A stretch of 18,509 bases of DNA from contig KZ111153.1 of assembly GCA_002077045.2 (NCBI GenBank), positions 225,978 to 244,486 on the forward strand. The letters run 5' to 3'. This DNA is from Rachicladosporium sp. CCFEE 5018 (Eukaryota; Ascomycota; Dothideomycetes; Cladosporiales; Cladosporiaceae). Numbering within the stretch: the first letter of the stretch is position 1; each line of letters starts with the position of its first letter. Shown here in pieces: positions 10,617 to 18,509 of this stretch. The translations under genes were made by a program, and so were the position numbers. A model generated the notes under the pieces. It made no database searches and was not told the DNA's origin. It saw only the letters and a list, made by a program, of their open reading frames with translations.

Positions 10617-12064
10617 GTGCTGTCAGACAGCAGCACATTCCTTCGGTTCTGGCTTAACGATAATTGCCGTGAGAACCTGATCTCGCACCTTCCCAAGCCA
10701 GATCTTGCAAGCTTGCGTCTTGTCTGCCATGATTTCAGCGTGCGAGCGGCGCCGGCCTGTTCGAAGATCTTAGTATCACATTCAAGACCAGCACGTTCAC
10801 GAAGCCAGCCAGGCTAGCAGCCCTCGACCGACTGGGCTTCCACGTCAAGACCTTGACATTCACACTACCGCACACTCAGGAGACAGCGTTGCCGCCACTA
10901 ATCGAGCCTGATACTGGAGAGGAGCTAAGCTTCACGTACACACCACAAGCTCATGCACCGCGCCGAGACAGGCCCAAGTACGGCGACGAGGGCACAGCTT
11001 CGATACTCGCTCGACAGTACCCACCTCTGTTCCACGCCGCAACAAATGTCCCGGCTTTCGTCAGGGGATTCTCTGCTTTCATCAACCTCGCACATCTCAA
11101 GATTGCTTGCCCAGGCTACGATGTGCTTCAACGTAGCTGTCGCAGTAGCGTCGACTTCGCACTAATATCTCTTCGCATTGCAGCTGAGCGCAATGCTCTG
11201 AACTCACTGCACTCCCTTATACTTTCACCGATCCACCCATCCGGCATTCTACATCTGTCGCCACTGCTTGGCTACGGCGCCACACCTGCATCTGGCAGAC
11301 GCTGGGCGTGCATCAAGCACCTATCTATCGATGCGCACAGTCCATCGCACTCCAGCCATTCGAACAGACGATTAGACCACGTCAAGCTTCTCCATACCTA
11401 CCTTAGTAATTTCCAATCTAATCTTCGATCCTTTACGTTCGCTTGGCTCGGCGACAACGGGCCCTTACCGTTTGCGGCCGTGAGGGTGCGGCCCAAGACA
11501 CTCGATCATCCCGCTCATGCGGTCGGCTCTACACGTCCGCACGTCCAAAGGTCTCGATCAGACACCTCACAGGCACTCTACTTTCCGAATCTCAATACAG
11601 TGACACTGACCAACGCCGCAACGAATGCTTTCGAGGTCGCCTCGTTTCTCACGGCTCACAAGTCTACGATCGAGGACCTGGACCTTAACAACATCGAACT
11701 CACCTCAGGGACTTGGGATGATGCGCTCGCTCCCCTGGACTCGCCGTCGACCCCATCACGTCCTGATACCGTCCAAGAAGTGAGCCGAGACGACATACCC
11801 ATTATGTTCTCTCCCGAACATCATGTGGACTCGCTAGTCGAGGTGAGGGTGGAGAAAGCCCTGCCACCGCCACCTCCTCCCAGATCGCCGGTGACGAGAG
11901 AGATGGTCGGGAATCCGAGACCGCGGAGGATGGAGAGATCTTCGCGTGGTACAATGGATAGATCTAGCGATCCTAGTACGGTGAAGAAAGTCAAGCGAGG
12001 CTTCGCTGAGTGCGAACAGCGGGTGAGGAAGGTGCTGAGAGGTGGACTGGGGTTGTGGCGGTGA
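10617..12064 (+). CDS. F-box domain protein with leucine-rich-like body; one-base frameshift near 10757
   Basis: The first frame (10617 to about 10756) encodes RFWLNDNCRENLISHLPKPD followed by LASLRLVCHDFSVRAAPA, a typical F-box helix pair. The body lies in a second frame (about 10757-12064) starting LFEDLSITFKTSTFTKPARL and running through HVKTLTFTLPHT, GEELSFTYTPQ, QYPPLFHAATNVPAFVRGFS and LLHTYLSNFQSNLRSFTFAW to a basic C-terminus, with a short polyproline run (about 11863-11880). I recall this arrangement from a conserved filamentous-fungal F-box family. The two frames join smoothly if one base is missing at about 10757. As given, the protein would terminate at 10817. No ATG precedes the F-box in its frame after the stop at 10572-10574, so an upstream exon is required or the start is lost. 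F-box proteins recruit substrates to SCF ubiquitin ligases; the substrate here is unknown. It converges with DMC1, 218 bp apart. Confidence 0.85.
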
Positions 12065-12282
12065 GGCCACGAACTTCCACGCGGGGACAAGATGATGGGA
12101 CTGATTGAGACATGAAACAGATGTAAACACACACATCCATGAAGACCAATGATGCATCAATGCTAGCAAATGTTGGGACATCTTAGCTATCAGCACAGTA
12201 CATGTCTCATCTCGATGATATAGCAAATTCTCACTCATAAGCAAGGTCTCCGCGACGATCACATCCCGTCCGAAAGCGACAT

Positions 12283-13450
12283 CTACGCCTTATCGGGATC
12301 GTTGATGCCTCCGGTCGTGATGATGTAAGTCGCCTCCTTCTCGGCACAGTCAGGCGAGTCGATCACCTTAGCGACTCGCTCCTCGCCACGGCCCTTGCGG
12401 AGCAGGATCCTCGTAGTTGAGGCGTGACCCAAGACGTGACCCCCAAGAGGCTTGCGGCCATCAGCGCCAGCGAAGAGGGCACTAGCGCCAGGATCCGACT
12501 GGACCTGGTTGACCAGCATGATGGTAATGTTGAATTCTTAAGCCATGAGCGTCATGTGCTTCAGGTGCTGACCCAAACGCTGCTGTCTGTCCGCCAACTC
12601 GCCACGACCAGTGTAGTCAGTACGCCAATTGCACATAATGCTGTCAACAATGAGGAGACGATACTCGCCAGTTGCGAAACGCTCGGACAGCCCGCACACC
12701 AGCTCGTGCTGATGCTCGCTGTTCAGTGCTCGACCCACGACGATGTTCTCGTTGACGAGCTCGGGATCGACGCCAAAGCGCTCTGCGATCTGCGCGATAC
12801 GTTCTGGACGCCAGGTACCCTCTGAGTCGATGACGGCGACACGGCCTTCGGCGCCGCCTTGGTCTTTCGGCAACTGGGCCATGACGGCCATGGTGTGCAC
12901 GAGCTGGGTCTTGCCGCAGCGAAACTCACCGTAGACTTCGTTGATGCTGCAGGACTGGAAGCCACCGGCGAGGATGCTGTCCCATTGCTATATCGAGTCT
13001 CAGTAGTCGCCAATGTTAGGACTTGGAATAATAAGGGCACCCACCTTGCTGCCCGTGGAAATGCGGAAGCACTTCTTCCTGCGCTGCAGAAGTTCGGCCG
13101 AAGTGATGAAGCCGGTATCGACCTATATTTCGTCAGGCACTGAAACGTTCGACGGGAGGAGATGGGAGCTGACCAGTGACTTCTTCACTGCCTCGCGGAC
13201 CTTGTCGACCTTGACTTCGGAGAAGCCTCTGATCTTCAACAGCTGCTTGCTGTGTAGTGCATGTACTGACTGTCATCCTGTTAGCGACTGTTACAGCTAG
13301 AGCCAGTAGAAGACGTACGGCGACGGTGTACAGTCCACTGCTCTTCATCTTTAAGATGTCGGCCTGGCCAATTCCATGAGCTTGCAGCTGATCGATGTCG
13401 ACGATCGTGTTCTCCTCGCCATCGTCACTGCTGACAACCGAGGCAGGCAT
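12283..13450 (-). CDS. DMC1: Meiotic RecA-family recombinase Dmc1, with in-frame TAA at codon 252 (possible pseudogene)
   Basis: Four exons: 13450..13319, 13269..13174, 13122..13045 and 12987..12283. The introns are 49, 51 and 57 bp. The frame covers 336 codons before the final stop, the usual Dmc1 length. An N-terminal helix-hairpin-helix region (HGIGQADILKMKSSGLYTVA, then KQLLKIRGFSEVKVDKVREA) precedes the ATPase core. Walker A is GEFRCGKT (about 122-129; GEFRCGKTQ fits Dmc1, where Rad51 has GEFRTGKSQ), then ERIAQIAERFGVDP, Walker B RLLIVDS (about 212-218), GRGELADRQQ, loop L2 in NQVQSDPGASALFAGADGRK, and a C-terminus TGGINDPDKA. Codon 252 (12540-12538) is TAA, where homologues have Glu of the MAEEFN motif. 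Translation would stop after 251 residues and lose 84, including L2 and the ATP-cap region, so the product should be inactive. The 84 downstream codons remain open and well conserved. Dmc1 catalyses interhomologue strand exchange in meiosis. Confidence 0.93.
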
Positions 13451-14308
13451 GACGGGTTAGACACTGAGGAAGACAGTATGTAGTCGTAGGGTCGTCTGGT
13501 CGAGAGTGACGCTTTGTGGTTGCTGTGCAATGCTGTATTGATGGTGCCGTGATCTCGGCTTCGTGGATGTGCAATAGAGGAGCAAGAGAACAGAAGAGAC
13601 ATCGAATCGAGCCATTTCGAGAATCCGGAGGCAGCCATACTTGAGCATGGCAGGAGCGGTGTCGTTGTTGCTGTATACGGACCTAAGCATATCTTGACCT
13701 CACCTCTCGGCATGATCCGCTGCCGACGACCTCAAACCTCCTGCGACGACTACACTCGCTCGTCGTGTTGCTGTAACGTACACAAGCAGTGGCGCTCGTC
13801 GCAGAGGACCCAATTTCCATCAGCTATTTGTGTCTGAGCAGCACACGCTTTACCTTCGCTTCTCCGGATGTCTGAAAGGCTGCAACGCTGCTGTAACAAT
13901 GCCTGCGATGGTGCACCTTTCACTCGATGTCAGTGAGAGACAGCAGATCTGTCGCCTGTTTTCGTTTTGCACTCGGAATTCTCACGGGCACCGGCACGAA
14001 GCGCCTCACTGCCGTGGGTGAGTGAGCAGGAGCATTGATCTGCACCCAGCCTTTGGGTAAAGTGGAGGTATCGTTGAGGACCAGTTCGGCGACTTCAGTT
14101 GTCAGCAATCGCAGAGCCCTCCCAATGCCGCTACAAAGCCCTACGTGACGTCAACCATGGTGTTGTGAGAAATATGTGAGGAATCAAGCACTACAGCTTC
14201 TCATGAGAATGGAATCGAGTACGAATCGAGTACGAATCTGTGCTGTAGTGTATCAAAGTCTACATGCAGACCATTGTCAGTATAACCGTGAAAGTCCCTT
14301 CAGCCCTC
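13451..14308. other. Gene-free stretch between GIS2-like gene and DMC1
   Basis: About 860 bp. It should hold the DMC1 promoter and the 3' UTR of the zinc-knuckle gene, both on the minus strand. A perfect CRE-type TGACGTCA lies at 14146-14153. A hairpin-forming repeat lies at 14189-14250 (separate entry). The open frames here give no recognisable protein. Confidence 0.45.
14189..14250. repeat. 9-bp inverted repeat enclosing an 11-bp tandem repeat, downstream of the zinc-knuckle gene
   Basis: CACTACAGC (14189-14197) pairs perfectly with GCTGTAGTG (14242-14250). The 44-base loop contains GAATCGAGTAC twice in tandem (14212-14222 and 14223-14233) followed by a further GAATC (14234-14238). It lies 59-120 bp past the stop codon of the minus-strand zinc-knuckle gene, so it would fall in that gene's 3' UTR or termination region. 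A regulatory role is speculation. Confidence 0.55.
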
Positions 14309-15145
14309 CTAAGTCGCCGGTGCCGGTACAACAGGGGCACTCTGCACGTTCAAAGCCTCTGGGTTAGGGATGGCTGCTTGAGTAGCAACAGCCTCTCCAT
14401 TCACGCCGTTCGCACCTGCAGCATCGGCGTTCTGAGGGCATTCCCTGCTGATGTGACCAGCCTCGCCGCATCGGTAGCAAGTCTTGCCAGCGGCATTGAG
14501 CGGGCCACCATTGGGAGCCTGGCAGTCGCGGGAGATGTGGCCGAGCTTTCCGCATGCGTAGCACTTCATGGCCTGAGCCTGGCAATCGCGAGCGAAATGA
14601 TTCGGTCCACCACACTTATAGCAGCTCGTGGCTGGGCGACCACCGCCGTTGGCGAAACCGCCACGCCCTCCGGCGAAACCACCACGTCCACCAGCATATC
14701 CTCCTCGGGGCGCAAAGCCGGCACCTCGGCCTGCGGGTGGCCCAGTGGGAGCTGCGTTGGGGGTCGGGCAGTCGCGCTACGACATTGTCAATTCCTGGTC
14801 GACTCATAGATGAGGGAACAACCTACTGCAAGATGTCCGGGCTGACCGCAGGAGTAGCAGCGTCCGCCAGCGGCACCGCCGCTTATGCGCAGAGTCGGGC
14901 AGTCTGCCTGCACATGGCCGAGTCCTTGGCAATGGTAGCACTGCTTAGCTGATCCCGATATCAGCACGTGTCGCACTTAGTGCTCTCGACTGCATCACTC
15001 ACTCTCGGTAGTCCTGGGGTGTGGGCAAGTGTTGCTCTCGTGACCAGGCTGCTTGCAGTTGTAGCAGAGACGCTCGCTGCTAGAGCAGACCTCCGCATAA
15101 TGACCAACGTTGCCACACTTGTAGCAAGCGCGGCGCGAGAGCGAA
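14309..15145 (-). CDS. GIS2: Gis2/CNBP-type protein with seven CCHC zinc knuckles (first exon unresolved)
   Basis: Three coding exons are clear: about 15145..15003, 14948..14827 and 14776..14309, with introns of 54 bp (15002..14949) and 50 bp (14826..14777). Seven CX2CX4HX4C knuckles appear in order: CYKCGNVGHYAEVC, CYNCKQPGHESNTC, CYHCQGLGHVQADC, CYSCGQPGHLARDC (split by the second intron), CYKCGGPNHFARDC, CYACGKLGHISRDC and CYRCGEAGHISREC. A Gly/Arg-rich RGG linker (GGRGGFAGGRGGFANGGGR) separates knuckles 4 and 5, and an Ala/Pro-rich tail ends PVVPAPAT. Yeast Gis2 and animal CNBP bind single-stranded nucleic acid and translating mRNA. The coding frame is open back to 15183 but has no ATG there, so at least one short 5' exon is missing from this model. 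A tentative one is ATG 15256..15246 spliced to 15145 by a 100-bp intron. The acceptor GAATCGCAG at 15146 is plausible. Confidence 0.92.
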
Positions 15146-15256
15146 CTGCGATTCTCAGGTGCTTCGGGGGCCTGCCTCTGGTTCTAGTCAGTCTCAGTGT
15201 ATCAAAGGCTTCCTCTACGTCTATTCCGGCTTCAGATTTGCGCACTTCAAGAGCAT

Positions 15257-15796
15257 CCGCCTCTGCCCATGTCCACGAGCGCCCGAGAAATCCCAGAGTA
15301 CGACAAATCGACGCTCAGCCATATGCGCTCGTTGGATACGGCCCCATGATGCATGCAATTCCTTGTCTCGAACAACGCACGAAGTTCCTGACTCACCTTG
15401 TCCGATGTCTGCTCTTCTCTTCGGCTCGATATATCTCTTCCTCTCTCAAGCTTCTCTTCTCTCTTCACAGCTCCTCTCCTCGACTCCTCACAACAACTTA
15501 GAGATAACAAAGGTGAAGCGCTTAATGTCGTGTGCTCGACATATCCTACCGGTGAGGCAGCGAGATGAAATATTGTCCAGTGCACGGACCGCTTGGGGCT
15601 GACATCTGAATTTTGGCCTCGATTTGCGGCTGAGAACCGAGTGCAAGCAAACATCGAGTCGCGAACGTTACACAGCTACGACTCGAGACGAGGATTCATG
15701 AAGGCACGTAAGAGTGACATTTGCAGAGCACACACACAGTAAGCCACGATCATGGCGCGAGAGGCGACAGCGTTGTTCTCTACAGATCTACCCCAT
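15257..15796. other. Region between PTR2 stop and zinc-knuckle gene; likely 5' leader
   Basis: About 540 bp. On the minus strand, 15400-15500 is purine-rich, as in many fungal 5' leaders. It ends with a perfect donor AAG|GTGAGT (intron G at 15396), suggesting a leader intron in the zinc-knuckle gene. Minus-strand ATGs between 15396 and 15246 all need a further splice to reach the zinc-knuckle frame. No other gene is seen. Confidence 0.4.
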
Positions 15797-17837
15797 CTAC
15801 TCATCCTCCGTCTTCTTGATCCCATCATGCGTAAGTATGGGCACATCCCTATCAAGATCATACGACTGCTGCTCCATTGCATCATAATGCTTGAACGTGA
15901 ACCAGAACACGATCGCAGTGCCGAACGTGAAGACCGAGATCCCCACGTACATCCACAAGAACTTCGGGTCGACGAGCACGGGTACGAGAGCCTCGTTGAG
16001 CGCGCTGCCAAAGGCATTCGTAAAGAGGTACATGCTCTGAGATTGGTATATTAGCAAGTGTACAGAATAGGGGAAGGCCGCTGGAGGGTTTGCTCACCTG
16101 CACGAAACTCTTCATACTCGGCGGTGCCTTGGTGTAAGCGTACTCCAGACCCGTCACACTAATGAAGATCTCGGCCAAGCCAATGAAGATGTATGCCGGG
16201 GCCTGCACAGCGATGTGAATGTTCTGCGGGAGCGGCGTGTCGCCATCGAAGCCTGCAGGGCAGACACTCGGGTCCGCGGCAGTGTACGCTGGGTTCTTGT
16301 AGCAAGGGCCAACCGAGTAAACCAAGTGCTGCACGATCGCAGCGTAGGCCAGACACATGGCTGCCAGAAGGAACCGATGGTAATGCGCTTAATCGGGCGG
16401 AGCTCGTAGCCATGGCGGCGCATGATCGGGTAGATGACTGCTTCGAGCAGCGGTGTGAAGATCAAGATGCTGATCGGGTCGAAGTTCTGCACGATTTTGG
16501 TCAGTTTCACAGGCACAAAGATATTCTGGAAAGGACCGATCATACCTGCATGAAGTCATTCGGCATACCATGTCCGTTCATCTGCCCAGCTTGCGTAACG
16601 AAGTTGGAACTGAATTGCCCGTAGCAGACCCAGAAGACCGGGTAAAAGACGAACACCTTGCAGGCTCGCAGCGCACGCTTGATCTCCTCAACGAAGTGGT
16701 CGTTCCAAGCTACCGGCTTATTGTTGCCATGCTCGACTCGCCAGCTCGGCTTCGCAGCGTCCATGTTGCGGTTCTTGATCATCATGCCAATGGCCTTGAA
16801 GGCATCTGTGATGATCGAGCCTTGAGGTGGGCGAATGACATAGCTCTTCCGGCGGAGAATGAGAACTAGGATGCCGACGTTGAACATGATGAAGCACATC
16901 AAGAAAGGAGACCAGAAACCCTCGTATTTCTCCATGAAGGGCGTCGCAATCAGTGACATAGAGCCGAGATTGATGCACCAGTAGAAGACCATGTAGATCC
17001 TCTGGTAGGTGATAGCAGGATCGATCACAACACGCTCGCCGGTCTTCGTGGTCGTCACAGCCATGACTCGTCGCTGGTACTGATCTGCGATCAAAGGCGC
17101 AATGTTTGATTTGATGCCACCAGTACCAAATGCAATCACAACAATAGCTGTGACATAGCCGCCGATGCCCGCGCCATGCGCGAGAGAGCCGGGCAGAGCG
17201 GTCGTCCACAAGATGAGTAAGCCCACCCAGTAGCAGCCAGCGAAGATCAGGATAGTCCGGTACTTTCCGAGGTACTGATCGGCTATGATAGCGCCTAATA
17301 TGGGAGTTACGTAGCAGAACCACTGAAAGAAGAGATTGAGTCCAGTAGCAGCTTGATGTCCCATGCCGAGACCTGCTGCGCCTGAGCTGCCATCTGTAGG
17401 GTTGTTGATGTAGTTCTGGAACAATCCTTGTGCGCCGTAGTATCTGGACGAGATATCAGGACTGGCAGCTCTAAAACTGCTGGATCTTACTTACGCGAAA
17501 CGCTCAGTCAACTCGACAATAGCAATGAGATAGGCAGAGGCGGGCAAATTCTCGCCGATATGGCGGAGAGTGCGCCTCTCGTGGTCGCTCGGCTCGCCAC
17601 CCTCGGGGGTGTGCTCGTGCTCGACATCGGCGCTGTGGTAGGTCGCCTCATTCTTCTCTTGGATTTCTCCAGCGGTATTGGGGATGTGTCCGCCTGCGGC
17701 ATTGAGATCGCTTGCCGGTACGCGCTCGTTAAGTGTTTGGTGCAGCCTGTGACGTCTCAGAAATCGCTCCGCACGCTAGATGACAGTTGCGCGCTTAGAA
17801 CTCACTCAGCGGCCATATCTTCGTGGTTCTGCGCCAT
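15797..17837 (-). CDS. PTR2: Proton-coupled di/tripeptide transporter, POT/PTR2 family; one-base frameshift near 16372
   Basis: Five exons: 17837..17806, 17746..17495, 17443..16546, 16486..16098 and 16036..15797. The introns are 59, 51, 59 and 61 bp. The hydrophilic N-terminus (about 80 aa) precedes POT hallmarks: ELTERFAYYG (about 89-98, the proton-coupling ExxERF motif), GAIIADQYLGKYRTI (about 145-159), TGGIKSNIAPLIADQ (about 202-216) and FYWCINLGSMS (about 248-258). Later helices include NFDPISILIF and, after the lesion, MCLAYAAIVQHLVYS, IFIGLAEIFISVTGLEYAY and WMYVGISVFTFGTAIVFWF. Exon 4 is 389 bp, but both flanking junctions are phase 0, so one base is missing. The frame breaks after RPIKRITIG (about residue 432), and adding one T restores the expected FLLAAMCLAY. 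Intact length would be about 603 aa. As given, translation stops at 16154 and loses the C-terminal helices. The family imports small peptides at the plasma membrane. Confidence 0.94.
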
Positions 17838-18509
17838 GATGTCGGTCACGCGAGCAAAAAGGGCAGAGGGTTAGGAGAAACAGATGAGGCCTTCACGCGC
17901 TTGACATACGAGACGGAAGAGGTGCCCACTTTGTACTCCACCTGGAGTCCGTCGTCTAAACTGCTAGCTGCGGAGGGGATGCCACATCGGTGCCCCCATC
18001 CCTTTGCTGATCCCAGCGCTGGCATGGTGGATCACTACATGGTAGCATGGGTGCAACGGTGACACTGGCAGGGGCTCAAAGTCTGTTTGTTAAGATCGTG
18101 GGCTGACCACCTCACAGGACCCTGGCGCCGTCGATACGGTCGGTTGATTGGTGAGCTCACTGATCGAGTGGACGAACCGTAAGTAATCATGAGCTTGCTC
18201 GAGATTGGCTGCCGAAACATGTGGGGATCGTCAAAGTGCTTCGTTCCTTCGGGAGGCGATTTTGTCGCGTGTTCCGACTTGGCGCTGTGGCCAAGCAGCG
18301 CTAGATCATGGCTCAAGCACCTCTCGTGGCAACAAGGCCGAATACAAGCCATTTGCGATGCATGTCGACGCGCCCTGGTGCTGGGATTGCTTTGCTTCGA
18401 GGTCGCAGACTGATGACTACCTGACTTGGTGAAGAAGCACTCGTAGCGGATTTAGATGTCGAATATCGTCAAGCACGATGATCAGCAAGCATACTCGTAT
18501 TACGTGCGG
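17838..18509. other. Upstream region of the PTR2-type gene
   Basis: About 670 bp to the window edge. Frames at 18035-18432 overlap on both strands, and none encodes a protein I recognise. It should contain the transporter's promoter and 5' UTR. No repeat or RNA gene was seen. Confidence 0.45.

Noticed and set aside
10739..10760. An intron ending ATTTCAG at 10738 to explain the F-box frame change
   Set aside because: The bases before it encode the conserved LRLVCHDFS in frame, so removing them as an intron would delete the F-box core.
12538..12540. A-to-I mRNA editing rescuing the DMC1 stop codon
   Set aside because: Known fungal sexual-stage editing mainly turns UAG into UGG (Trp). Here the codon is UAA and the expected residue is Glu, so editing could not restore it.
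12424..12825. 133-aa plus-strand open frame over DMC1
   Set aside because: It is antisense to the recombinase core and has no independent protein signal.
14146..14153. CRE-type TGACGTCA as a DMC1 control site or M26-like hotspot
   Set aside because: It is about 700 bp from the DMC1 start, an 8-mer can occur by chance, and it lacks the full ATGACGT heptamer.
14264..14809. 181-aa plus-strand open frame over the zinc-knuckle gene
   Set aside because: It is antisense to the CCHC exons and its low-complexity composition follows from the opposite strand.

Overview
This window looks like nuclear DNA from a filamentous ascomycete (Pezizomycotina, probably Dothideomycetes; the class is my inference). 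The signs are compact genes, short introns of about 49-73 bp with GT..AG ends and CTRAC/CTGAY-like branch sites, moderate GC, and a wholly eukaryotic and fungal gene set (INO80 subunit Ies4, Kex2-processed exo-beta-1,3-glucanase, Dmc1, seven-knuckle Gis2-like protein, PTR2 transporter). No operons, ribosome binding sites, CRISPR, insertion sequences or tRNA genes were seen.

Layout, left to right. IES4 (minus, 3' end outside the window) starts at 623. After about 1.2 kb without a recognisable gene there is a small Ser-rich protein gene (minus, 2086-1814). A GH5 exo-1,3-beta-glucanase with three exons and a signal peptide lies at 4606-3223 (minus). A 2.1 kb gene-free stretch separates it from intronless UAP1 (plus, 6748-8289, UDP-GlcNAc pyrophosphorylase). 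RRP7 (plus, 8469-9386, ribosome biogenesis) follows after 179 bp. An F-box protein gene (plus, about 10617-12064) then faces DMC1 (minus, 13450-12283). Upstream of DMC1 on the same strand are a GIS2/CNBP-type zinc-knuckle gene (about 15145-14309, first exon unresolved) and a PTR2-type peptide/H+ symporter gene (17837-15797, five exons).

Functionally this is mostly ordinary housekeeping: chromatin remodelling, cell-wall glucan and chitin precursor metabolism, ribosome assembly, meiotic recombination, translation-linked RNA binding and nutrient uptake. EXG and UAP1 both act on the cell wall, but nothing in the sequence shows that they are co-regulated.

The most notable observation is that three of the four genes between 10.6 and 17.8 kb carry a single disabling lesion in otherwise well-preserved reading frames. 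The F-box gene has a one-base deletion near 10757, DMC1 has an in-frame TAA at 12540-12538 in place of an expected Glu codon, and the PTR2 gene has a one-base deletion near 16372. The left-hand genes are intact. Either the sequence has local errors or the strain carries recent loss-of-function alleles, including loss of the meiotic recombinase. Read data would decide. I saw no clearly novel multi-gene system.
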